DNA from: Acidimicrobiales bacterium
GTDB lineage: Bacteria > Actinomycetota > Acidimicrobiia > Acidimicrobiales > Palsa-688
Length of the DNA stretch: 11,042 nucleotides
Direction: 5' to 3'
NCBI GenBank assembly: GCA_030039575.1
Contig: JASHVH010000424.1
Coordinates: forward strand, 1 to 11,042
The notes below the pieces were generated by a model, which was given only the letters and a program-made list of their open reading frames with translations, did not search any database and was not told the origin of the DNA. Below, piece by piece: positions 1-6,063 of the stretch; position 1 is the first letter of the stretch, and the number at the start of each line of letters is the position of its first letter. Position numbers and translations under genes: made by a program.

Positions 1-184
1 CCACGATCGAGATGTACTCACCGGGGTAGACCGACACCGACACACCGCGCAACGCGTGTACCGGGACCGACCCGGTGGTGTACGTCTTCCACACGTCCAC
101 CAGCTGGACGATCGGGCGCCCTGCGGCCAGCGCGTGCGGTGGCGGCTGGTGGGGCGTTTTCGAGTTCGAGTTCGAGGTGGTCAT
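1..184 (-). CDS. ABC transporter ATP-binding protein, MacB/LolD type (N-terminal 61 codons, cut by window edge)
   Basis: Reading the minus strand from the ATG at 184-182 gives an open frame to the left edge. After a 20-residue Ser/Asn/His/Pro-rich start comes a stretch typical of the first strands of exporter ATPases: IVQLVDVWKTYTTGSVPVHALRGVSVSVYPGEYISIV. The A-loop position (aromatic in VWKTY), the VHALRGVS turn and the PGEYISIV strand that leads into the Walker A loop match the LolD/MacB subfamily. Walker A itself would lie just outside the window, so no catalytic motif is visible. The start lies one base after the stop of the membrane-fusion gene, so translational coupling is likely. The expected role is energising export by a MacB-like permease encoded further left. 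The family call is from these N-terminal motifs only; the pairing with the fusion protein supports it. Confidence 0.85.
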   Translation of the reverse strand, partial: MTTSNSNSKTPHQPPPHALAAGRPIVQLVDVWKTYTTGSVPVHALRGVSVSVYPGEYISIV

Positions 185-185
185 G

Positions 186-3011
186 TCAGCCACCGAAGCC
201 ACCGCTAGGGACTTGGAAAGTACCGCCACCACCGAAGCCGGCACCGCCGAAGCCGCTACCACTGAGGCCGCCGAAGCCGGTTCGGCCGCTCGTACTGGAG
301 CCCGAGGAGACGCTCCGCGACAAGGAGGCGATCACCACCTCCTGGCCCGACTTGAGGCCGGACTTGATCTGGGTGTACTCACCGCTTGAGGCCCCGGTCG
401 TCACCGGCTGTGCCACTTCCTTGCCGTTCTTCAGCACGTAGACCACGGAGCCGGAGCCGACGGTGTGCACCGCCGTGGTGGGCACCACCAGGACGTTGGT
501 GACCTGGCTGACCACGATGGAAACGTCGGTGGAGGCGCCCGAGTACAGCCCCGTCGGGGCCCCGGTCACCGTGATCGTCACCGGGAAGGTCGTAACGCCG
601 CTGGACGTCGTACCCAGCTGGCTGATGCTGGTCACGACGCCGTAGGCGGTGGTGTTGGTCCCCGTCGGGGTGATCGTTGCCTGCTCGCCCAGTTGTAGCT
701 GGCTGAGCTGGGAGGTGCTGGCGTCAACGTCGACCACGAAGGAGTTCAGGGGCTCGATAACTATTTCGGTCGAGGAACTAGAGGTCGAGGTCGAGCTCGA
801 GCTCGAGCTCGAGCTACTGCTCGAACTGGCAGAGCCGCTGCTCAGCGTCGTGCTGCCGGCGGAGACGCTCTGGCCAGCCGAGAGGTCGAGGGTGACGACC
901 GTGCCGGCCACAGGCGAGGTGAGGACAGCGTCCTTCAGGTTGGTCTGCGCCTGGGAGACGTCGACCTTGTCGGCCGCCACGGTCGCCTCAGCCGACGCCT
1001 CCGAACTGGGGCCCGTGGCTTCGTCGGCTTTCAGGGTGGCTTGCGCCTCGGCCAGCTGCAACTCGGCAGACGACAACGAATTGTCCGCCTGCTGGAGTGT
1101 CTGGGCGTCCTTTTCCTGGGTCGAAGTGACGCTGCCCTGGTCAGATTGGACGGTGGCACCGTCCTTTTGCGCCGTCGAAGCCAGGCTGCCCTGGTCGGTC
1201 TGGATGGCCTGCTCGTCTTTCTGCAGCGTTGAGGCCAAGGTGGCTTGATCGCTCTGGACCGCTTCCTGGTCCTTTTGCAAGGTGGAGGCCATCGAGGCCT
1301 CGTCTGTCTGGACCGCCTGCTGGTCCTTCTGCAGCGTCGAGCTCAGGCTGGCTTGGTCGGTCTGCACCCCCTGCTGGTCCTTTTGCAGTGTGCTCGCCAT
1401 GGTGTCCTGGTCGGTCTGCACCGCCTGCTCGTCCTTCTGCACGGTGGTGGTCAGGCTGTTCTCGTCCGTCTGGATGGCCTGGTTGTCTTTTTGTTCGGTG
1501 GCCGCCAGGCTGGCCTGGTCGTTGGTGACGGCCTCCCGGTCTTTCTGTTCTGTGGCCGCCAGGCTGGATTGGTCGTTGGCAATCGCCTGCTCGTCCTGTT
1601 GTACGCTGGCCGCCAGGCTGCTCTGGTCGTCTGCGACCGCTTCCTGGTCCTTGGTCACCGTCTGCTGGGCCGCCGTGACCTGTTGCTGGTCCGTAGTGGC
1701 TGCCTGTTGCGCCGCGGAGACCGCGGTCTCGTCTGCGGCGCAGGCCGAAGTGGCCCCGGAACCCGATGACGCCGCGCCGTCACCTTGGCAATCGGCCGCT
1801 TCTTTCTGCTGGTCTGCGGAGAGGGTCGACTGGGCCGTAGCCAACGTCGCCTGGTCGCCGCTGAGCGCTGCCTGGTCATCGGCCACCTGTCCTTTGGCCT
1901 GGCTGATGGTCTGGTTGCCCTGGGTGCGGGCAGTAGCCAGCTGAGCCTGCGCCTGGGTGATGGTCTGCTTGCCCTGCGAGGTGTCGCTGGCCAGCTGCCC
2001 CTCGGCCTGGCTGACGGTCGTATCACCGGAGGCCTTGTCGCTGGCCAGCTGAGCCTCCGCCTGGCTCACAGCCTGTTGGGCCGTCTGGCGGTCACTCGCC
2101 ATCTGAGCCTCCGCCTGGCTCAGGGTGAGCTGGGCCTGGCTACGGTCGCTCTTTTCCTGTGCTTCGGCCTGGCTGACGGTCTGCTCGGCCTGCTTGCGGT
2201 CGCTGTTCTCCTGGGCTTCGGCCTGGCTGACGGTCTGCTCCGCCTGGCTGTGGTCGCTCTTCTCCTGGGCTTCGGCTTGGCTGAGGGTGAGCGCTCCCTG
2301 CTTGTCGTCGCTCTTCATCTGGGCCTCGGCCTGGCTGACGGCTTGGCCGGCCTGACTTTTGTCGCTCTGCTCCTGGGTGCTGGCTTGGGACACGGTCTGC
2401 TGGGCCTGCTGCTGTGACGTGCCGTTCTGCTCCTCGTCGTCAGCTATGGCCTGCTGGTCCTGCGTCACCGTCATCTGGTCGCTGGTGACGCTGTCCTGGG
2501 CCTGCACCACTGTCTGGTTGTCCTCGGCGGAGGCGAGGTTGGCTTCAGCGCTGTCGAGCGTGGCTTGGGCCGACTCGAGGTCGCTTTCGAGTGTCCCCGT
2601 CTGCAGGGTGGCCAGTTCCTGGCCGGCCTTGACCGTCTGTCCGGACGTGACTTTGACCCCGTTCACCGTCCCCGCCACGGCAAAGTTGACGTCGGCCTCC
2701 GTGGCCGGCTCGATCGTCCCCGTCGCAGAGGTCGTCTCCCGCACGTCGCCGGTGCTGGCCGTTGCGGTGCGGTAGGTGGTCCCACTCGACCGAGTCAGTA
2801 CGTAAGCCGTGCCCCCTCCAGCCGCCAACACGGCCGCCACCAGGACGGCTGCGGCGCTCTTTTTGTGCCGGCCCAACCAGCTTCGCCGTGGCGGTTGGAG
2901 GTCGGGCGGGCCAGCTCCCTCATGCTCAGGCCCGGCTTCCTCGGCGCCCCAACTAGTTACGGGTACAGGCTTTGTTTCGAGCCCGCCCGGCTTCTCGGGT
3001 GCCATTGTCAT
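186..3011 (-). CDS. HlyD/MacA-family membrane-fusion protein with a giant repetitive coiled-coil hairpin (941 aa)
   Basis: This is the adaptor subunit of an ABC exporter. A cytoplasmic N-terminus (about 1-50) ends in KK and is followed by one membrane segment (about 52-72). The first half of a lipoyl domain follows (about 98-140; VAGTVNGVKVTSGQTVKAGQ). An ascending helical arm (about 141-407), a short tip loop with Cys408 and Cys424, and a descending arm (about 425-694) come next. The second lipoyl half begins at LTSPVAGTVVTLDLSAGQSV. A Ser-rich linker (724-748, 12 consecutive Ser) leads to a beta-barrel (about 749-835) and a membrane-proximal domain (VLVVPTTAV at 840-848). The tail (909-941) is Gly/Phe-rich. 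Usual family members have roughly 350-550 residues; the excess lies in the two arms, each built from 18-residue repeats. The ATG at 3011 is preceded by AGAGG with 8-nt spacing (3024-3020); a second ATG lies two codons on. The substrate cannot be told. Confidence 0.93.
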   Translation of the reverse strand: MTMAPEKPGGLETKPVPVTSWGAEEAGPEHEGAGPPDLQPPRRSWLGRHKKSAAAVLVAAVLAAGGGTAYVLTRSSGTTYRTATASTGDVRETTSATGTIEPATEADVNFAVAGTVNGVKVTSGQTVKAGQELATLQTGTLESDLESAQATLDSAEANLASAEDNQTVVQAQDSVTSDQMTVTQDQQAIADDEEQNGTSQQQAQQTVSQASTQEQSDKSQAGQAVSQAEAQMKSDDKQGALTLSQAEAQEKSDHSQAEQTVSQAEAQENSDRKQAEQTVSQAEAQEKSDRSQAQLTLSQAEAQMASDRQTAQQAVSQAEAQLASDKASGDTTVSQAEGQLASDTSQGKQTITQAQAQLATARTQGNQTISQAKGQVADDQAALSGDQATLATAQSTLSADQQKEAADCQGDGAASSGSGATSACAADETAVSAAQQAATTDQQQVTAAQQTVTKDQEAVADDQSSLAASVQQDEQAIANDQSSLAATEQKDREAVTNDQASLAATEQKDNQAIQTDENSLTTTVQKDEQAVQTDQDTMASTLQKDQQGVQTDQASLSSTLQKDQQAVQTDEASMASTLQKDQEAVQSDQATLASTLQKDEQAIQTDQGSLASTAQKDGATVQSDQGSVTSTQEKDAQTLQQADNSLSSAELQLAEAQATLKADEATGPSSEASAEATVAADKVDVSQAQTNLKDAVLTSPVAGTVVTLDLSAGQSVSAGSTTLSSGSASSSSSSSSSSSSTSTSSSSTEIVIEPLNSFVVDVDASTSQLSQLQLGEQATITPTGTNTTAYGVVTSISQLGTTSSGVTTFPVTITVTGAPTGLYSGASTDVSIVVSQVTNVLVVPTTAVHTVGSGSVVYVLKNGKEVAQPVTTGASSGEYTQIKSGLKSGQEVVIASLSRSVSSGSSTSGRTGFGGLSGSGFGGAGFGGGGTFQVPSGGFGG
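1083..1622 (-). repeat. Descending-arm repeat: ten tandem 54-bp (18-residue) units
   Basis: Residues 464-643 of the same protein divide into ten 18-residue units starting at 464, 482, 500, 518, 536, 554, 572, 590, 608 and 626, with degenerate units on both sides. A typical unit is ASLSSTLQKDQQAVQTDE. The consensus differs from the ascending arm, but the period is identical. Hydrophobic residues recur at unit positions 3, 7 and 14 (for example Leu, Val/Leu, Val/Ile), giving one apolar stripe. This is expected if the two arms pack antiparallel along their full length. Confidence 0.9.
1905..2390 (-). repeat. Ascending-arm repeat: nine tandem 54-bp (18-residue) units
   Basis: Residues 208-369 of the membrane-fusion protein divide into nine consecutive 18-residue units starting at 208, 226, 244, 262, 280, 298, 316, 334 and 352, with a tenth partial unit from 370. 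A typical unit is SQAEAQEKSDRSQAEQTV. The units are rich in Ala, Gln, Ser and acidic residues. Two neighbouring DNA copies, 2175-2228 and 2229-2282, agree at 48 of 54 bases by my count, so some duplication looks recent. Eighteen residues equal five turns of ideal alpha-helix (a heptad plus a hendecad), which suits a nearly straight coiled coil. Confidence 0.9.
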
Positions 3012-3059
3012 TGTGCAAACCTCTGCGACATGGTGATCGAGGGTAGGTTCGCTAACTTT

Positions 3060-3094
3060 GGCCGCGCTTAGAGCGGCCTTAACCTTTACTAAAG
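3060..3094. promoter_or_regulatory. Paired short palindromes upstream of the membrane-fusion gene (possible operator)
   Basis: An inverted repeat GGCCGC (3060-3065) / GCGGCC (3073-3078) with a 7-nt centre is followed by the near-perfect palindrome CTTTACTAAAG (3084-3094). Both lie about 50-85 nt upstream of the ATG at 3011, in a locally A+T-richer stretch. That is where a repressor site or promoter for the exporter operon would sit. I could not identify a convincing -35/-10 pair on the minus strand, so the regulatory role is inference. Confidence 0.3.
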
Positions 3095-3859
3095 CGCGGT
3101 CATAAAGCAGGCTTGGCGAGGCTAGAAGTCCCGAAATACCACAGGGCCTGCCACATTTGCCGTGTCAGAGGGGTTCCCAGGGATTTCCAAGGTTTCTCTG
3201 AGGGTCTTCGGAGCTACCCGTACTATGGCAGCTCAGGCCTCGGATCTAATGCCATCCCGACTGCGGAGCTTAGGGGCCCGTCTGCCTCCTCCGCCCGTCC
3301 TCCAAAGGGCCCTTATATTTTCTGTCGGAGCTTAACGCGAACGCCTTGAATGTCACTTACGGGATCGAAGACATCATTTCAACGCGGGCAAACTTACCTC
3401 AGGCCCAAGCCAATATTTATGAATAGCGAGTTTTAGCAATTGCTTTCCCGTTGTCGGTCCTGCCCGCCGCCCCCCGAAATCACGACCATACCGAGAGTAG
3501 GCCATGCCCATTCTCCACAAAGGACCAGGGCCCAACGGCCAAATCATCAGAACGTCCGGCCCAGAGTGGCGAGGACTGGGCAATGGGCCGTCCCCCTGGC
3601 CACATGGACACTGGTATTGGGGCCCACCTGGGCGGGACGTCGGCTGTCCGCGTGATGCTGCACTGTTGCGGCCAGCCAGGGCGCGACTCCTCCCACCGCT
3701 TGTCGTTGCCTCCCCGCTCGCCCAGCTGCGGAGGTGGTCGGCACCCAGAAGCTTGGGCGCGAGCCAGTCCCACCGCTGCCTCGGCGGCCCTCTGCCGACC
3801 ACGCCGCTACCGACGGTTACTGGCTCGTGGCCGGATGAACCCTCGCCTTGTGTTGCCCT
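3095..3859. other. Gene-free region between the SHOCT gene and the exporter operon
   Basis: About 765 bp in which no frame gives a convincing protein; the open frames here are rich in Arg, Gly, Pro and Ala as expected from out-of-frame GC-rich DNA. The part 3110-3440 is visibly A+T-richer. It contains a 10-bp palindrome AAGGGCCCTT (3305-3314) followed by TATATTTT, and three copies of CGGAGCT (3209, 3264, 3326) spaced 55 and 62 bp apart. The part 3760-3827 holds a long inverted repeat, listed separately. The region could hold regulatory sequence for the exporter operon, a small RNA, or decayed DNA; nothing seen decides between these. Confidence 0.5.
3760..3827. repeat. 9-bp inverted repeat with 50-nt spacer, downstream of the SHOCT gene
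   Basis: CGAGCCAGT (3760-3768) and ACTGGCTCG (3819-3827) are perfect inverted copies. On the minus strand the structure begins about 33 nt after the SHOCT stop codon, so it could form the base of a large stem-loop ending that transcript. No T-tract follows on either strand. Confidence 0.35.
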
Positions 3860-4162
3860 TCAGCTGCCCAGGATCTTGGCTTTCTCGGCGGCAAACTCCT
3901 CCTCGGAGAGAACGCCCTGGTCCTTGAGGGCGGCCAATTTGGTGAGCCGCTCGATGTCATCTTCCGTCGGCCCTTGTTCCACCGGCGCAGCCGGGACGGC
4001 TTCGGGCTGAGGCTGCGGCTGCGGCTGCGCCGCCGCATATTGCTCCTGTTCCCCCGCGTACCGTTCCTCTTGGCGGCGGGCCACGCGGCCGCTGACCGCA
4101 GTTGCAGTACCGACCACCACTGCCGTGCGGGCCATTTCACGCCCGATAGGCCGTCGTATCAT
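3860..4162 (-). CDS. Small SHOCT-domain protein (100 aa)
   Basis: The C-terminal third (about 67-99: DDIERLTKLAALKDQGVLSEEEF and on to AKILGS) is a clear SHOCT (short C-terminal) domain, with the LxxLKDxGxLSEEEFxxxKxKIL pattern. Ahead of it are a weakly hydrophobic segment (about 11-25), an Arg/Gln/Tyr-rich stretch (about 29-46) and a PQPQPQP linker. SHOCT domains are small oligomerisation or interaction modules with no known enzymatic activity. The start is the ATG at 4162, with AAGGAG at 4174-4169 and 6-nt spacing. This ribosome site lies right against the TAG stop of the DUF6325-like gene, so the two genes are one transcript with a 13-bp gap. Exact function unknown. Confidence 0.88.
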   Translation of the reverse strand: MIRRPIGREMARTAVVVGTATAVSGRVARRQEERYAGEQEQYAAAQPQPQPQPEAVPAAPVEQGPTEDDIERLTKLAALKDQGVLSEEEFAAEKAKILGS

Positions 4163-4175
4163 AATGAGCTCCTTC

Positions 4176-4613
4176 CTAAACCGAAGCGGTCCGGCTGGTT
4201 GCTGTTAGTTCGGCCATCGCCTGCTCCACGAGGTCGTGGGGGATCCGGGCCCCTTCAAGGACCACGCCATTGGCGTTGCGGATTGCCGTGGCCAGCTCGG
4301 TCGCCCAGGTGTCCTCCCAGACCAACAGGGCGGCTGACGAATTGGGTTCCAGCGCCGCGCCCGCATAGGCCACGTCCTCCTCCGTGAGCAGGCCGCCAGC
4401 CTCGCCCTGGAGGTCTGCGAAAGGTGCCAGTTCCTCTATCTGGTCGAACTCGAAAGCGGTAACGTTGCCGTCGGCATCTTTACCCACGAACACCAGGTCG
4501 ATGACCCGGACCGTGTTGTTCTCGATAAGCCGGCCGAGGGCGGGGGCGATCTCACCCGTGAACTTGTTGCCGGGAAAGCCTATTAGGAGGTACTCGACTG
4601 GCCCGATGTTCAT
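4176..4613 (-). CDS. DUF6325-like (DUF1269-related) protein, 145 aa
   Basis: The protein opens with GPVEYLLIGFPGNKFTGEIA and continues with a strand ending RVIDLVFVGKDADG, then an acidic middle (about 53-82) and AALLVWEDTWATELATAI (about 94-111). This is the pattern of the actinobacterial DUF6325 family, related to DUF1269 proteins, whose biochemical role is unknown. There is no signal peptide or clear membrane span, so it is probably cytosolic. It is first in a pair with the SHOCT protein; in my recollection such pairs recur in actinobacteria. The ATG at 4613 has GAGGA with 9-nt spacing. It also overlaps, as ATGA, the stop of a 15-codon upstream frame with a stronger ribosome site. The family assignment is from recognition of the motif pattern, not a search. 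Confidence 0.85.
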   Translation of the reverse strand: MNIGPVEYLLIGFPGNKFTGEIAPALGRLIENNTVRVIDLVFVGKDADGNVTAFEFDQIEELAPFADLQGEAGGLLTEEDVAYAGAALEPNSSAALLVWEDTWATELATAIRNANGVVLEGARIPHDLVEQAMAELTATSRTASV

Positions 4614-4657
4614 GTCGGCCTGTCCTCGCGAAGCCTATGTAACACCGAGAGTTGCAT
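4610..4657 (-). CDS. Putative 15-codon leader peptide overlapping the DUF6325-like gene start
   Basis: On the minus strand AAAGGAG (4673-4667) lies 9 nt before an ATG (4657-4655). It opens a frame MQLSVLHRLREDRPT that ends in TGA (4612-4610). That TGA overlaps the ATG of the next gene in the arrangement ATGA. This ribosome site is better than the GAGGA in front of the downstream gene, so terminating ribosomes could re-initiate there. The peptide has no run of one amino acid that would point to classical attenuation. It is too short to judge coding potential; the case rests on ribosome site, spacing and stop/start overlap. Confidence 0.45.
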   Translation of the reverse strand: MQLSVLHRLREDRPT

Positions 4658-4732
4658 TGCGGACTACTCCTTTCGGTTCGTTTGGTCACGGGCCCGGGTC
4701 GTTGCCGGTCCGGAGCTTCCGTGGTCGAGCCC

Positions 4733-4854
4733 GCCGGTTCAAGTCAGCCGGCCCGTCCAACAGCCCCCACCATAGGGACAAGTGGGTCGGTCCCGCTTCA
4801 CCCGCATTAGGTGGGATCCAGGGAACCGGTATGGCTGGAGCCGCCGGGTGAAGC
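4733..4854. promoter_or_regulatory. Hairpin-rich spacer upstream of the DUF6325/SHOCT operon
   Basis: Three inverted repeats lie close together: GCCGG/CCGGC (4733-4737 and 4748-4752, 10-nt loop), GGGAC/GTCCC (4775-4779 and 4790-4794, 10-nt loop), and a perfect 10-bp pair GCTTCACCCG (4795-4804) / CGGGTGAAGC (4845-4854) around 40 nt. The last two are adjacent. The cluster lies 75-200 nt upstream of the leader-peptide start on the minus strand, so it could be part of a structured 5' leader or an operator array. I match it to no riboswitch class that I know. Confidence 0.3.
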
Positions 4855-4906
4855 AGAGTGGCGATTGGGCGGAACAAGGTCCGGGGGATGGCACACGGGC
4901 TGATGA

Positions 4907-4931
4907 GGACCATCGCCTTCGCCGGTGGTCC
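4907..4931 (-). terminator. Probable hairpin terminator of the acetyltransferase gene
   Basis: The 25 nt from 4907 to 4931 fold into a 9-bp stem (six Watson-Crick pairs, one G-T, two more pairs) closing a 7-nt centre. On the minus strand it starts about 60 nt after the nat stop. There is no T-tract, which is common for actinobacterial hairpin terminators but leaves the call uncertain. The stem would form in either transcript direction. Confidence 0.4.
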
Positions 4932-4992
4932 CCAACGGGGCCCAGAAGAAGACGGGGGCAGACTGCGTCGGCATCGGAATTCGGCCGAGAAG

Positions 4993-5856
4993 TCAAGAGG
5001 GTCTTTCGATAGGCAGGGCCCGGGCGTTCACGAGTAGCTGAATTTCGGCGGTGGCCAAGGGGAGCCCAAATTGGTCAGCCAAAATGCGGAGGATCTCGGG
5101 GCCGTGCACGGTACGCACCTCGCGCTCCCAGCCCCCACGAGTAGTCGTCAGCTCGTCGCCGATCAGGGACACCCGAACATCGTCGCCGGCCTTCTGAGCG
5201 ATGACCCGGGACGTGAAGGCGGAACGTGGGTTGGTGGACGTGTACCAGTTGAAGACTCTGTAATCGATCGGCCACCGGGGCTCAAAAGTAAAGACGTACA
5301 ACTCCAACCAGCCCTCAGCGCGCCTCGATTCCAGGCCCCAAGTCCCCCCGTCCAGGTCGGCCAACCGGTACTCCCAGCCTCCCGAGCCTTGACGGACCGT
5401 GGTCCCGGGCTCCATCGGGAGCGGCTCCAGAAGGCCGTCTCCTCCGAAGCCCACGTCCGCCAGCCAACGCTGGCCTCCGGCGTCGACACAAAGGCACATG
5501 TGGGACATGGGCCGGCTCGTCATTTCGGCGCCCATGGTGACCCGGGCGCTCAGGCCGGTGAACGAGAACCCGATCCGTTCGAGCACGGCTGCGAACAAAA
5601 GGTTGTGCTCAAAGCAGTAGCCGCCTCTTTGGGAGCCGACCAGCTTGGCTTGCAGGTTGGCGATGTCGAGCTCGACCGGCCGCCCGAGCAGGATGTCCAG
5701 GTTCTCGAACGGGACGGACGCGACGTGGCACCGGTGCAGTTCCCGCAGTGCGGCTACGCCCGGCTCCAGCGGGCCTCTGTAGCCGGTTCGCCGGAGGTAA
5801 GCGCCTAGGTCGAGCTGCTGCGAGCCCCAAAGTCGTTCGCCCGGCGCGGCCGTCAC
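4993..5856 (-). CDS. nat: Arylamine N-acetyltransferase (287 aa)
   Basis: This cytosolic enzyme transfers acetyl from acetyl-CoA to arylamines, hydrazines or related amines through a Cys thioester. The Cys-His-Asp triad is visible. Counting from the TTG at 5859, these are Cys82 in RGGYCFEHN, His120 in SHMCLCVD and Asp135 in LADVGFGG. VPFENLD at 49-55 is another family signature, and total length is normal for bacterial NATs. Two starts compete: TTG at 5859 and GTG at 5856. GAGG (minus strand) is 8 nt before the GTG but only 5 nt before the TTG, so I use the GTG. It is transcribed alone, divergent from the hydrolase gene, with a probable hairpin terminator after it. In mycobacteria the homologue sits in a cholesterol-degradation cluster; no such neighbours are seen here, so the native substrate is open. 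Confidence 0.95.
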   Translation of the reverse strand: MTAAPGERLWGSQQLDLGAYLRRTGYRGPLEPGVAALRELHRCHVASVPFENLDILLGRPVELDIANLQAKLVGSQRGGYCFEHNLLFAAVLERIGFSFTGLSARVTMGAEMTSRPMSHMCLCVDAGGQRWLADVGFGGDGLLEPLPMEPGTTVRQGSGGWEYRLADLDGGTWGLESRRAEGWLELYVFTFEPRWPIDYRVFNWYTSTNPRSAFTSRVIAQKAGDDVRVSLIGDELTTTRGGWEREVRTVHGPEILRILADQFGLPLATAEIQLLVNARALPIERPS

Positions 5857-5946
5857 CAAGTGGGCCTCGGTGCGGGACCGGAGATGTTCGAGGACTTTGA
5901 AGCCAAGGTCTTAGCTTTGGCGGTGGTGGTTAGCGCGTCTCAGAGC

Positions 5947-6063
5947 CTAATGGCTAGCTTCCTCGATCGTGGGGCCCAACGGCTCAACCGGGTTCCCCGA
6001 AGGCCCCTCTGGGATGGTCGGCTTGTCACCGGCCCCGTCCACGATGTCTTTACTGGACCGCAC
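5947..6063 (-). CDS. Unassigned small coding-like frame (38 aa from a GTG start; may be longer or a remnant)
   Basis: The minus frame ending in TAG at 5949-5947 reads like real protein: it ends KPTIPEGPSGNPVEPLGPTI plus EEASH, and further upstream reads IEELAADLEKGG. From the GTG at 6063 there are 38 codons, 29 of them with G or C in third position. AAAAGGG lies just before this GTG, at a short 4-nt spacing. The protein-like reading extends about 13 codons further up, to 6102, without an ATG, GTG or TTG. Above that it enters DNA antisense to the hydrolase start. It may be a small gene with an unusual start, the GTG form, or the 3' end of a truncated gene. No family recognised. It lies 90 bp upstream of nat on the same strand. 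Confidence 0.35.
   Translation of the reverse strand: MRSSKDIVDGAGDKPTIPEGPSGNPVEPLGPTIEEASH

Noticed and set aside
1083..2390. Tandem repeat block as a CRISPR array or minisatellite
   Set aside because: Units are contiguous 54-mers without unique spacers and lie in frame within a coding sequence.
649..2417. Long open frames on the plus strand opposite the membrane-fusion gene
   Set aside because: They exist because the 54-bp repeat carries no stop in its antisense frames. Their products are biased Trp/Ser/Cys or Leu/Gly repeats, and the minus strand encodes a recognisable adaptor.
3374..3802. 142-codon minus frame in the gene-free region
   Set aside because: Its composition (Arg, Gly, Pro, Ala, Trp) is that of an out-of-frame GC-rich reading and no motif is visible.
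4688..4759. tRNA-like segment: ACGGGCC at 4688 pairs with GGCCCGT at 4750, followed by CCA, with GGTTCAAGTC in between
   Set aside because: The T stem has mismatches, no D arm or anticodon arm can be drawn, and the total is too short. GGGCCC is self-complementary, so the pairing is easily accidental.
4739..5012. Open frames on both strands in the nat/DUF6325 spacer
   Set aside because: Both overlap the start or end of real genes, have shadow-like composition and lack ribosome sites.
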